Shown: positions 1 to 11,480 of the stretch, piece by piece | How positions within the stretch are numbered: position 1 is the stretch's first letter | How the letters are laid out: each line of letters begins with the position of its first letter | Assembly: GCA_963576735.1 (NCBI GenBank) | Contig: OY755177.1 | Span: 8,122,001 to 8,186,000 of the forward strand | DNA: 64,000 bases | Direction: 5' to 3' | DNA from: Bedellia somnulentella | Lineage: Eukaryota; Arthropoda; Insecta; Lepidoptera; Bedelliidae | Notes under the pieces: model-generated | Database searches by the model: none | What the model saw: only the letters and a program-made list of their open reading frames with translations | What the model was told of the DNA's origin: nothing | Made by a program: the position numbers and the translations under genes

Positions 1-441
1 ATAGAATAAGATTCCTTGCTTCAGTGAAAATAAGAAATTAAAAAAAACATTTGATCTATGCTTTTCGCTCTGTAAACAAAAATATAACTTCTTTCGGTAT
101 TTTCCAGTTGTATTGATCGTCGTTGAAAAATAATATCATGAAAATAAACCGGTAAGCGAGCGATTGAACTGGAAAATACAGAAAGAAGTTATGTTTTTGT
201 TTACAGAGCAAAAAGCATAGATCAGATGTTTTTTTTTTATTTCTTATTTTCACTGAAGCAAGGAATCTCATTCTATACATTCTCAGTTTGAACTAGGTAC
301 GACAATTTTTAATTATTATTATTTTTTGAAAATAACAATATTTTAGATAGGCATTCCATGGGCAAAGTTGTTAAGTTTGATGTCCTTTATCGATTTATAA
401 TATAAAAAGGGTATGTTAAAAAAGCGAGGTCTAGGCCAATT
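1..441. mobile_element. Foldback element FB-A, copy 1 (cut by window start)
   Basis: A long palindrome: bases 1-110 read back as the reverse complement of about 165-280. The outer arm continues to the terminal motif GCGAGGTCTAGGCCAATT at 424-441. The same unit, complete, is at 4846-5441. No transposase is encoded; the open frame in the arm is a by-product of the palindrome. Nonautonomous foldback element, left end outside the window. Confidence 0.75.
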
Positions 442-509
442 CACAAAAACGGCAACCTAACTGTCATTGCATATAATTCACTGCATGTATTTATCAAATG
501 TAAATATGA

Positions 510-700
510 AATATTTAAGCTGCCAAATTAAAATAGGTACGAACTCTTTGCAGCATTTCATTTATTATTGTTACCATGGCCTAGCGCTTAAGTAATTGGA
601 AATCATATTTATAATCCGTACCGTCAGGGTTCAAATCCTCAATTGTGCTTATTTTTTTGTATTTAATTAAGAATTCATGTTCGTTTTTTTATATTTTTTT
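510..700 (+). mobile_element. tRNA-derived SINE (family B)
   Basis: Contains a polymerase III A-box-like stretch (TGGCCTAGCG, near 576) and a B box (GGTTCAAATCC, about 628-638). A second copy at 38617-38800 shares the head (GCTGCCAAATTAAAATA) and the tail (AAGAATTCATGTTC), which defines a unit of roughly 190 bp. The tRNA cloverleaf is not preserved, so this is a SINE and not a tRNA gene. Confidence 0.65.
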
Positions 701-2447
701 AATTAATTAAAACTGTAAACAAACTTACCATCCACATTTATAGAAACTCGTTGGTTTTGAAAACTACAAAATAAATACAGTAACTTCAAGTCTCCGTACC
801 GCTCGTAGACAGAGAATAAAAATAGACCCAGGGGAAGCGTGTCGGCAAGTGAGATGGGTAATACAAAATAGTGTTGTTACTCAAAATAGTTTTCCCCGTA
901 TTGTGGGTAATTTTACAATTATTTTTTTAACTTTATCTTCGAAATTTTCCAATCAATTATTTGATAATTATTATCACTATAGTAGTTTTTTATTTGTTAT
1001 TAGTCAAAGTAAGTCCAAAACATATAGAAGTAAACCTATGAACCGTGTATCCAAACGATCGGCACGCTCGTCGTCATCGGGGGCTGATGAGTCCCGCGCA
1101 TAGATCACACACATCCGAAAACTATATCAAATTAGAGCAAAAAATATTTACTATCCATCAAAATATGGTCAACCCTCCGAAGGGAATGCAGATCGTTTAA
1201 TTAGATACATAGTACTATATGTATTTGCGAAATAAATAAAACAATCGAATGTATTACTGAAAAGGTTTAATTCTTTAACATTATTACATTAGTATATTAT
1301 TACAAGTGTGTGTGTGGGTGCATGGTAAATATTACATGGCTATAATGATGAATTCTTGCACTTAATGAACGTCATAATTCCTACCGCATCACTTAACTAA
1401 AGAAGAAGAACAGGCGACAAACTCCTCCAATGCATTCTCCTATTACACTAGTCATTAAGTTGTACGTATCACGGGGCTAACGAGATCTAAAAAAAAATGT
1501 TTTTATTTATCATAAACAAAAAAGTACTAAATGGGTGAGGTAAACATGTGTTGAATTGTTGTCTTACGAATTTATATGCTCTCGGGCTTATAAATTGAAG
1601 ACATAGAGCAAATTTACGTAACGCAGGCGAATATTTTTTACTAACATCATTTTTATTCAAAAATCGCTTAAGAAAGTCTGTGTTGGTTGGGTCAATAGCT
1701 TCTAATAGATTTAAATCTTCGTCATTGACTAGTTTCTTCGTCCTAAGCTCTGCTAGGACGTTTTCCAAATTAGCTACTTTTTTTACTAAGCGACGGGTTT
1801 TTCCACGATAAGCTTTTAATTTTAATTCGTGTCTCACTCAATTTTCTTTTGAGAGTCTGAGGGCTGTAGTCAAGATCATTAACCTGAAGAAAAACAAACT
1901 TACTGAGAATGTACCCCAACCTCTATTATTGAAAAATAAAAGTTTTCGTGCCCAGAGTCCTTATTATAATTATGTTTTTGTATTTGGTTTCTGAATCGCG
2001 TCCGCAATTTTACAATGCCCATGGTAATTAAAATATTTTAGCGATTATTGCAGAAAATATTTCAGTAAATAAAATTTAAAACACAATATCGAAAAAAAAA
2101 CATGAGGTTTTCAAGAAAAAATACAATAGTTCTTTTCAAGATTTTAGATGGCGTTGTTTCACATGAAGAGACTCGAGATCTTTAAAATAAACTAATAATA
2201 TTTTTTGTATAACGATATGAAAACCTCTAATTAGATAGTTTTACATACTTGTACACTCAAACGACGAAAATTTGATGATGACGTAGTAGGCTGAAAATTT
2301 TTCGTTGTATCAATGTAATCATTAGATTCATTAATCTGAAATCAAAATATAATTATGGTACAGGACTTGGGGACATGGATTAAACACTTAGTAATATGAT
2401 CAAGTATGAGATGTTATTTTTTAAACTTACTAAGGTTGGAACAGCAC

Positions 2448-3600
2448 TAGAGCATTCAAACCGATAACCGATAATCGATTATTTATCGATTATCGTATCC
2501 ATTTTCTCATCGATAATTATCGAAGAAATCCGATAAAATTACCGATAAACGATAAAATTGGTATTTTTATTAATAATCGATATATGTATCAATTCTTTTG
2601 TCGCATCTCTCATTTCAACACCCCATTCCTACTGACTATCGATCGTTCATTCGGTTCATTCATTCATCAGCTGGATTTTGTGTGTGTTTGTTTTGTGGTG
2701 TATAAAATTCTGATTTAAGCTGAGGATTTAGATTATTGTATTTTGTTATATTTCTTTGCTTATAATAATCATATAATACTTAGTTAGTTAGTCGTTAATA
2801 CCTTTAATAAAATAGGTACTTCAAAATGTTATTGTTCTACTTTTTTTTTATTATTGGCTTTAGCTCCTGGAATCTAAGTCTTTTAGGGGATATCATTATT
2901 GATTACGAATTACTCGTTTCAGTCATAATTTATAGTTCATTTCACTTGACAGTCTTCATTTCTTATCTATATATTAGAAGAAATTTACAAAATTAGGTTT
3001 CATTTTACCTATCCTGATTTTTGCCTTTTTTGTTCTAGTTACACATACATCACACACACTGTGATTCGCCATGTCCAATAAAGATAAAATTAACTTTGTG
3101 AATGTATATAAAAAGAGCTCAGACAAATTCTAGTATAGTATGTAGGTATATTAGTTACTTAGTAGTTAGTTAATAATGATGTACCTAAGTTATTAGGTTA
3201 TTGTCTTTCACAAAGAAATATGACTACATACATATTGTTATTTCCTCTTTTAAAATGATTTTCTTTCTATGTACGTTGTACTGAACTGAACTGAACTAAA
3301 CTAATGTTTCAATGTTTATCTTCATTTTAATTTTAATTGTTTAAAGATTGAGCTACATTAAAGCTAGAAAAAATTAAGGCTGATTGTTGATTGTGTTTGA
3401 AGATTAAATAAAAAAAACATTTGAAATTGCTATATGGTTTCCTTTATTTTAACATATTTCGGGTCGGTCGGAGTTATACTTTAAATTTTAATAATATATA
3501 TTTTTTTCCAAATACCGGTAATTATCGATAATTATCGAAAAAAAGAACAAAGAATATCGATTTATCGATTATCGAAAACTTTCGATAATTGCATGCTCTA
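2448..3600. mobile_element. hAT-like nonautonomous element
   Basis: Ends are TAGAGCATTCAA and its imperfect inverse TAGAGCATGCAA, flanked by an 8-bp duplication AACAGCAC (2440-2447 and 3601-3608). Both sub-ends are crowded with CGATAA/TTATCG repeats. No transposase frame is present. It sits inside exon 2 of the P-like transposase; removing it restores the reading frame across the site. Confidence 0.85.
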
Positions 3601-3649
3601 AACAGCACCAGGTAATAATAAAGTTAATTTCTTTTTCTTAAATAAATAC

Positions 3650-3983
3650 ATACATACATACATATTCTCACGTCAATAGTTCCCATTGGGGTAGGCAGAG
3701 ACTATCGATCGCCACTTTGTACGATCCTGGCAAACCTCTCTAGCTTCATTCACATCCATCAATCTTTTCATACATGCTCTTTTATTCTTCGTACTTCGGA
3801 CACCTGCCTTTTTGAGCACATTTTCTATTTCATCTAAATGTGTCCTCCGAGGTCGTCCTCTACTAACATTACCTTCCACATTGGCTCTATAGATCTCTTT
3901 CACCACTTTACTGTCATCCATCCTCTCTATGTGCCCAAACCATCTCAACATTCCTTTTTCAATAAAGGAATGTTGAGATGCTC
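3650..3983 (-). mobile_element. LINE fragment (family Y), 5'-truncated
   Basis: Minus-strand open frame of 92 residues (3951-3673) with MLRWFGHIERMD and SRGRPRRTHLDEI, the usual C-terminus of an RTE/CR1-type reverse transcriptase. It ends in a CATA/TATG microsatellite tail. A 9-bp duplication AATAAATAC flanks it (3641-3649 and 3984-3992). Related copies are at 26292-26725 and 50330-50585. It interrupts exon 2 of the P-like transposase. Confidence 0.8.
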
Positions 3984-4845
3984 AATAAATACTTTTTTTT
4001 AAAATGAAGACTACAAATTTTGGAGTATTTTGTAGGAGTCCAGTTAATTTTTCCAGTTGATAGAATCCATTCTCTTAAGATTATATTATCTTCATTTGGA
4101 AAACTGTAAAAAAATCCACTCTTCATATACCCACATTAACAAGAAAAATAGTACATGCCATGGAATCCTTTTTAAGAACTTAATAATTAACATCCTTTAT
4201 ATAACTTATATTAGTATATTGAAATACATATTTTTTATTTAATCCAGGGTTTTAGGGTAAATAAAATACTTGTGCTGGCAACATTACAATGATAGAGATT
4301 TTAGGTTATCAAATTTTAAATATAATTTTCATGCATTTGCAGTTTATTTTTCTGCATAAATTAGATATGTATGTGTCATAAATAGAAAATATAATAATCT
4401 TACACTGTTATTATTCTAAAACTAAATGGTACTTACGAGTGGAAAGACAAATCTGGTTGCTTAGTTTCGCTATTACTTTTACACGATATAACACTGCACC
4501 TGACCATTTTATTGAATGTTTAATTATTTCTAATGTTAAAATATATTTCTATTTATTACCAGAACCAATCTAACATAAATAATTAACTAAAAAATCAACG
4601 AAATTCTTAATTTTTCTGCTTTTCAATTCAAAAACGGTTTGTTTATTTTGAAAATGTCAAACGGTTTGTTTAGCAAAGTACTTTGCCGGCTTGGCCAGCA
4701 GTAAGGGACAGCAAATTATATGGTCATGTCTCACTTACTCTTAGTATTTTTAATATTTATTTTCTCCGTCTAGTGCGAGTGAAACAAAATATATGCAGAT
4801 GTCTATTGTAATGCTCTGTCTACGGTACCGCTCAATTTTCTTGAT

Positions 4846-5441
4846 AATTGGCCTAGACCTCGCTTTTATAACATACCCTTTTTATATTATAAATCGATAA
4901 AGGACATCAAACTAAACAACTTTGCCCATGGAATGCCTATCTAAAATATTGCAATTTTCAAAAAAATATAATAATTAAAAATTGTCGTACCTAGTTCAAA
5001 CTGAGAATGTATAGAATGAGAATCTTTGCTTCAGTGAAAATAAGAAATAAAAAAAAACATTTGATCTATGCTTTTCGCTCTGTAAACAAAAATATAACTT
5101 CTTTCGGTATTTTCCAGTTGTATTGATCGTCGTTGAAAAATAATATCATGAAAATAAACCGGTAAGCGAGCGATTGAACTGGAAAATACCGAAAGAGGTT
5201 ATGTTTTTGTTTACACCATAGATCAAATGTTTTTTTTTATTTCTTATTTTCACTGAAGCAAAGAATCTAGTTCTATACATTCTCAGTTTGAACTAGGTAC
5301 GACAATTTTTAATTATCATTTTTTTTTGAAAATTACAATATTTTAGATAGGTATTCCATGGGCAAAGTTTTTAAGTATGATGTTCTTTATCGATTTATAA
5401 TATAAAAAGGGTATGTTATAAAAGCGAGGTCTAGGCCAATT
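4846..5441. mobile_element. Foldback element FB-A, copy 2 (complete)
   Basis: Whole unit is an imperfect palindrome running from AATTGGCCTAGACCTCGC to GCGAGGTCTAGGCCAATT, with arms of roughly 270 bp and a short centre. It starts 13 bp beyond the P-element target duplication. It codes for nothing recognisable. No clear target duplication was seen. Confidence 0.8.
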
Positions 5442-5562
5442 CCGAATAGTTTTTTTTTACAAAAAGATGGTCTTTGATTTTGTATAAATGGCCATTCACA
5501 TTGTTACTTTAAGGGGTAAAATTGCAATGATCATAGTTCATAGCAAATAACAAATACTTAAT

Positions 5563-5808
5563 TTAATTTTCATCACACACGTGCAAACTCTTTAGAAGAG
5601 TAACTAAATGTATACGAAAAGGCCATATTCCTAAATTCTGCCAATTGTTGTATAGATCTTGCAATCTAAGAGTGCACGTCGCCCTTAGTTGTGCAAGTGA
5701 CCTATCTGTATACGCGTCAATGTAGGCGTGAGGGGTGACCGTGACGAGTGACGGTGGGTACAGTTCGCAAATATAAAATAATTCATTCAAGTTATAGATT
5801 TCACCCAT
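5563..5808 (-). CDS. Unrecognised 81-codon open frame
   Basis: A minus-strand frame with mixed codons and a plausible composition (MGEIYNLNELFYICELYPPS...). It ends at TAA just before a run of AT-rich sequence. It matches no family I recognise and has no neighbouring exon that can be joined with confidence. It may be an exon relic of a gene or of a transposon. The rest of 5442-6060 shows nothing else. Confidence 0.2.
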   Translation of the reverse strand: MGEIYNLNELFYICELYPPSLVTVTPHAYIDAYTDRSLAQLRATCTLRLQDLYNNWQNLGIWPFRIHLVTLLKSLHVCDEN

Positions 5809-6669
5809 TTTTATAAATTATATTTAATTTATTAGAGTGTTAAAAAAACAAAATCGTCATAGTAACTTCTAATTTTAATTATTAATGTTAAATATACACA
5901 GCTTTAAACTTAAAATTAAAACAAAAATCTATAATACACATAACCTAAATAATCCTAAAAATACTTTAATGAAACACAAAATAAAAATGTTGTAAGTAAT
6001 GAAATAACTAATATTAACTGCATTTTGCCATATAACACCTATTTGCAACCCATTTCTCCAATATATCGACGCCTTACTGCCAAAACCAACTAAGTGCCCT
6101 TTTTGGTGAAACTGAGTTATGTATACTATCATACTTCACTTAAACAGGTCTACATAATGGTGAAACCCTTTTTTTGATTGGTTGCGTCTACACGATATTT
6201 TTTTTTCGAAAATGAGCTTTAAGTGCCCTTGTCTGACACATTTCACATAAAAGTACAGACAAAAACCAATAACTCTATCTTAAATCTACTAATTTAATCA
6301 TTTCCTTCAAGCAAAACATTTTATTAACTATATAACATGTTTTTGCAGTATTATAATATTAAATTATGTATGGAGATAAACATGTAAAAACCAACTAACA
6401 ATGATAAGTGGTATTAGCAGTAGGATTAACTAGTTATCGAATAAGAAATTTCTACAGCTAATACCATTTAAGTGTAGCATAGTCGTTTTTGCTTGTCGCA
6501 GCGTACAACCACGCGCGAAAAAGTTATACAGGCAATACCAGGTAAGTACTTGTACATGTTTCAAACATCGTTTTCGCGCCCTGTCAGTTGCAAGATAACC
6601 GTTGAGCAAACACTTTGATCAACTAAAGTTTAAATTCTTTAAGGTTATTTGCTGTTATTTTCATTCATT

Positions 6670-8076
6670 ATGAGTTCAAGAAGTAAAAGACTTGTAAGAC
6701 TAGCTATGGGAGCCCGCAGCAATACGAAAAAAAGTGAGTGATTCATAATCTTTAAAGTTATTTTGAGATTATGTTATGCTTTTGGATATTTTTCCATTTT
6801 TATTAATTCAAAATACCCTTATGATTAATACAATACTTTGATTTAGAGCACATGTACGAGTGATGTGCATTTATCATCCTGTAAACCCCTGAAAGCCCAT
6901 CCTTATAGTTTTAGGCTCATACTATTTATTCTTTTTTTTTTTGTTATAGACGATGAAAGGCCAGAGGTTGAAGGTAGCGATGAGTGTTACAACTTAGATA
7001 CCGATATGGGAGATGAAAGTAGCTATACATTCTTAAAACAATACACACATATACTCACGGCTATAATTCCCTAGAAGGGGTAGCCAGAGCCAAGGAGTTA
7101 TAAATTCTTCAGCCACTTTTGGAAGTTGAAACAATATTTTATCATAGACAATTCATATTTAAATCTAAAATAGGTTTTAAGAATACTAATTATATTTATT
7201 ATCATTTTATTTAGTTTGGTTTAGTTATAAAACTCTGAGGTACCTAGCACACCTGTTCCATTTTTAATATAAATTAAAATAGCTACTTGCATATTAAATT
7301 TAACGCTTTGTAGCGGGATTTGATTCATGCACCTATCGTATCAAGTACTCAATGCTAGACGTGTGAATACAGTTATCTATTTTTGTAGGTGGAAGACATT
7401 CGAGATCTTCCGAACTCAACGATTGCCAAATGTTCGTTGCTGATGAAATGGAGCAAATTCTTGGAGACGAAAATGGAAGTGACAACTCTATTGCACCATC
7501 GATTCATGCATCCCCAAATTGTCCTGTATCAGTAAGGCGAGTTTCAAAAATGGACTGTAAACTGTTGTAATTAGTACGTCTCTGGATCAACTGTCGCTAA
7601 ACTAAAAAATATAATGAATTTCTGGACCTTAAAGAACTGGCGGCGGAAATGATAAAAAATAAAACGAAGGATACAGCAGGGGGAAAATAAATTGGCTTAA
7701 AATAAAGAGAATGAAATATGTAAAAGGTGATACTAGAATATACTTTAACTACGATATGTCGAAAGATTTTCTAGTGCTGGAGACTACTACAACTACCCAT
7801 CATCGTGCCGTACGAACTACTCGACGTTCAAACCCAAACTCTGTAGAATCTGTGACAACTGCAGAAGAAGTTGTCATATTGCCGGTACTTAAACCACTTT
7901 ACGACCAAACACTAAGCATAAGTGAAGCAAAGAAAAAAGATTTATCGAGTCTATGCGAAAAGGGTGTGATTCCAGAAGAGTATCATGGGTGGTATCAATC
8001 TTTAAAATGTAAAAATGACTTAATAGATCGGGTTCCGGACGTTGCTGTCGAAGAGAGTAGTAGTGATGAAGATTGA
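6670..8076 (+). pseudogene. Transposon-associated accessory gene, probably decayed
   Basis: Exon-like blocks: 6670-6733 (MSSRSKRLVRLAM..., donor GTGAGT), from 6950 after TTGTTATAG (DDERPEVEGSDE...), from 7389 after TTTTTGTAG (GRHSRSSELNDCQ...), and a final 121-codon frame at 7711-8076 with EVVILPVLKPLYD, ISEAKKKDLSSLCEKG and IPEEYHGWYQSL. The last block resembles C-termini I associate with uncharacterised arthropod proteins linked to DNA transposons; I cannot name the family. A piece of repeat X (7036-7135) follows the second block, and the frame is broken between 7560 and 7710. Confidence 0.45.
7036..7135 (-). repeat. Repeat X fragment
   Basis: Matches the 3' part of the window-wide X family in reverse: ACTCACGGCTATAA, a ...GGGGTAGCCAGAGC... 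block and CAGCCACTTTTGGAAGTTG. Only this part is present. Confidence 0.65.
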
Positions 8077-9010
8077 TTATGGTAGTAATGCTCAATCAAA
8101 ATCTACTCGTTTTAATTATTAATTGTTAGTGGCCTACTTAACATAATCGTTTGAACTAAAAAACTGTTGAGTCAAATACATAAAAATGGTATCATAGTTG
8201 TAATTTGAGATTGATTATAAAATAAATAAAAAAAATGATTCTTTTGTTGAAAGTTAGAAAAAATGATTAATATGATTAAATATTATTAAAATACGCATAA
8301 AGGGTTTTTATTTAATTGTTACTGTATTAAAATTTATCACAGCCCTCGACCTTAATTGTGAAATAAACATGCGAGATTTAACCTTTATTTTTTCACCACC
8401 AAAGTTTGAAAATTGATAAATAAGTTCTGAAACACCATCTAAAGGCTACGGATATCATACGTGGTAAAATTCATACTGATTGGTGTTACACTTTAAGACA
8501 TTTTGTATTATTTTAGTATGTTTATTAATTTTTGTGTTTTACTATGAACTATTGTGCACTTAAAGGTGAATCTAAATACTATTCTACAAGCAAAACCATG
8601 TATGTGACAGGTAAATTATAGATAAATCAGCATACTCTGATTCTGTTAACTTTAAATAAGTTATAAAATATCTATTTGTAATAAACTGTAAAGAATACAA
8701 CTTTAACAATTCACTATTGCAGTATAAACCAATTAGAACACAAATTAACAAAATTTACTTTCTACAGGCAGAACCACTTATATGCATGCTCTTCTCAGTC
8801 TAACTATGAATTTCACCTACTTGGCATCATAATAGAGTTATTTGAATTAAATTTTCCTATTAATGAATATATAACTCAAATAAAAAAGCAAACATAACAC
8901 GCATAATCACTTAAGCTATTGAGTTAACGTCAAAGAAACCTTTAACTTAAGTTTTCTCAAAACAACAAATCATGCAGATAGTTGGTTTTGGCAGTAAGGC
9001 GTCGATATAT

Positions 9011-10458
9011 AATAAAAATACTGTCAATAATGACCCAATTATTTATAGAATGACATCTTCATTTGCGACAAACAATATAAATATTTTTATCACCGAAAAA
9101 GAAATTAGTAAATACATAAGTAAGTTAAACATTTATCAAAGTGCTGGTACAGATGGTATCCACCCTCTCTCTATAAATCGTTGCGCAAAACATCTCTCTT
9201 TCCCTCTCTGTATTATTTTCAATCGCTCTCTACGTGACGGTCAGTTTCCTAATCAATGGAAAAGAGCACGAATTATACCTATTCATAAGAAAGGGGATTT
9301 GTCTGTTGTATCAAACTATAGACCTATTTCTATCCTTCCTTGTTTCTCAAAACTATTTGAATCAATAATCTGTCCCATTATTACAAAAAAATAGATCATA
9401 TATTAAGTAAATCACAACACGGTTTCAGAAAAGGGCGCTCCGTTGAATCAAATTTAGTCAGCTATATTAATGAACTCTCCCACATAGTCGATGCTGGCCA
9501 CCAAATTGATGCAATTTACAGAGACTTTGCCAGTGCATTCGATAAAGTTAACCATTCATTGCTGATTAAAAAACTTGAATTAGTCGGTATCAGTGATTGG
9601 CTAATTCAATGGTTTAATTCTTATCTAGAAAGTAAAGACCAATTTGTTTCAATGAATGGCCACGAATCTAGACTTTTTAATGCAGAATCAGGGGTTCCCC
9701 AAGGTTCACACTTAGGACCTATTCTTTTCTTAATTTTTATTAACGACCTTTCTCCCAGTGTAAAATATAGTAACCACTCCCTCTTTGCTGACGATCTCAA
9801 AATCTATAGAAAAATCACATCTCCTGAAGATAGTTCTCCTCTTCAAAATGATCTCAATAATATTTTGAATTGGAGCCAATTAAACAACATGTCAATTAAT
9901 GCACAAAAATGTTATCACATAAAATTCACTCTTAAACGAAATCCTCTCGATTACAATTATCGTCTTGGGACCGATTTACCTACTGAAGTGTCTGAAATTA
10001 GAGATCTTGGTATAATTATTGACTCCAAACTAAAATTTTCATCTCACATTGATAATATAACGAAAAAAGCAGCACAAATGCTAGGATTTGTGAAACGGAA
10101 TAGTAAGGAATTTAAACCCGAGACCAAAATTTTACTCTTTAATTCTCTTGTGCGAAGTCATCTGGAATTCTTTTCTGCTGCTTGGAGTCCATCTTATTCC
10201 GTACATTCTCAACAAATCGAAAGCATACAAAGATCTTTTACACGTCAGCTAGCCTTCATTTCCCGCAATATTTCTCACAGATCTCCGACTGAGCTTCGAC
10301 TTAAATTTTTTAAAATGTTTTCCTTACGTAATAGACGAGAAATACATGATTTAATATTTCTTTTCAAAACTTTAAATAATTTATTGGATTGTCCTGACAT
10401 TCTCGAATCTATCTCTTTCCCTATTTCATACCATCTTCCGAACTTTCCATTAAGAAAC
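9011..10458 (+). pseudogene. Jockey/CR1-like LINE reverse transcriptase, 5' segment
   Basis: Reverse transcriptase of a non-LTR retrotransposon. Visible blocks: AGTDGIHPLSI, NYRPISILPCFSKLFE, GVPQGSHLGPILF, catalytic SLFADDLKIYR, and DLGIIIDSKLKFSSHI, in the usual order. The frame is broken once, in the A-run near 9390, so it reads in two frames (to 9394, and from about 9395). It lacks an endonuclease domain; upstream sequence is lost or displaced by the element ending at 9010. At 10458 it is cut by a BEL retrotransposon and resumes at 16966. Confidence 0.85.
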
Positions 10459-10622
10459 TGTTTCAGCGCCTACTCAATGTTATATGGCAACACTGACCTG
10501 CGTGTCATTGCCTACCACAGAAATTTCACTTCCTCTTCCCTCCTCTGTAAAATTCGTATTACACGTGAATTTATGTAAAATTGATATTTTTTATTTACTT
10601 AGTCTGGTAATAGTACCCAACA
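10459..10622 (+). repeat. 5' LTR of BEL/Pao element
   Basis: 164 bp with TG...CA ends, matching 16797-16960 except for one T/A difference. Unusually short for this superfamily. It follows the GAAAC target duplication. Confidence 0.9.
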
Positions 10623-10624
10623 TA

Positions 10625-10643
10625 TGGTCCATTCGTCCCGGAT
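10625..10643 (+). promoter_or_regulatory. Candidate primer binding site of BEL/Pao element
   Basis: TGGTCCATTCGTCCCGGAT begins two bases after the 5' LTR and has the TGG start expected for pairing with a tRNA CCA end. I could not assign the tRNA by eye. Confidence 0.4.
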
Positions 10644-11480
10644 ATTATTCTTGAGCCAGACTATTGAAGATCAGAGGATTTATCAATTATTACCGGAATA
10701 CTAAGAAGAAACAAATTTTGAGGTTACTTTCATGATATCAAGAAAGTGAAAATTAGCTACAGATCCAAATCGACGTGGTGTTAAGTATATATTTCGTAAG
10801 AACTCGGTGCCAACACTCATTTAAGTATTATCTAAGTTAAGGAACTGTAATTCAGGTCAGTATATTAGAAATTATTACTATTAAAATTCACACCATTTTG
10901 TCAAATAAATGTCTTGCAATATTTCATTGTGAAATAAATAAAGGTTTATGTTATCACTATAGGTAATGTTATTAACCTGTTTGTGCTTTATTTATTCACA
11001 TTATTATGTTCTACATTGATTTGCATATGTTTTGCTAATGTATGTAATTATCTGATATTCCATGGCATAAAACAAGTAATATTAAACACTTCCTTAAATA
11101 GAAGTCTAAGAACATATGGTGTAGTAAGTTAATTTGATCTTAATTGTTATTTCTTCATTAACTAACTTCAATAGATATATAAGTACATATATTTCATTGT
11201 ATTGTACCTTTTTATTTCATAATACTTTCATAATGTTCCTTCAAGTTGAAAACTACAACTTCTGAGTTAAGATAATTAATAATTTAGGTAGTTAAATAAC
11301 TACATATGTAATTGAAACTTTAAATCTATAGGAAGTTAATTATTTGATCTAATACTGTTCTTTTCCCTTATATAACCTATTGTTCATTGAAGAAAGGAGT
11401 AGGCAGGTGTACTCACATATTTATATTGAATTTCTATAAGTGTTGTAAGTTTGTTTATTCAATAAACAGGTGGATAATAC

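Larger units (their letters stand above)
1487..4507 (-). pseudogene. THAP-domain P-like transposase, disrupted
   Basis: Minus-strand exons can be read at 4507-4437 (start MVRCSVISC), 4103-2431 (THAP core with ...KYSKICSLHF, then LLLPGAVPTL), 2335-2249 (29 codons) and from 1883 downwards (coiled-coil region, then KKYSPALRKFALCLQF and FNTCLPHP). All junctions have GT/AG signals. The C4...CxxH pattern and the KYSP/LRKFAL block are typical of P/THAP9-type transposases. Lesions are a LINE insertion and a hAT insertion in exon 2, a frame shift near 1835 in exon 4, and loss of the downstream catalytic region. No function is expected. Confidence 0.8.
804..4824 (-). mobile_element. P-like DNA transposon, complete but inactivated
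   Basis: Bounded by terminal inverted repeats beginning CGTAGACAGAG, matching over about 24 bp with three mismatches. It is flanked by a perfect 8-bp target duplication GTACCGCT at 796-803 and 4825-4832. It encodes on the minus strand a THAP-domain transposase relic in four exons. Eight-base duplications and an N-terminal THAP zinc finger both point to the P superfamily. A hAT-like element (2448-3600) and a LINE fragment (3650-3983) are inserted in the second exon, so the copy is dead. Confidence 0.85.
6061..9010 (+). mobile_element. DNA transposon with 32-bp inverted ends
   Basis: The first 32 bases, containing CGACGCCTTACTGCCAAAAC, recur as an exact reverse complement at 8979-9010. Internally the TIR motif GCCAAAACCAACTAAGTG is echoed in degenerate form near 6379, 6458, 6530, 8590 and 8765, which looks like a set of transposase binding sites. 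It encodes an accessory-type spliced gene on + but no recognisable transposase. The ends lie in ATATAT, so the duplication length cannot be fixed. It abuts the LINE that starts at 9011. Confidence 0.7.

Noticed and set aside
1080..1125. Hammerhead ribozyme core (CTGATGAG followed by GAAA)
   Set aside because: The bases after CTGATGA do not pair with those before GAAA to form stem II, and no stems I or III can be drawn.
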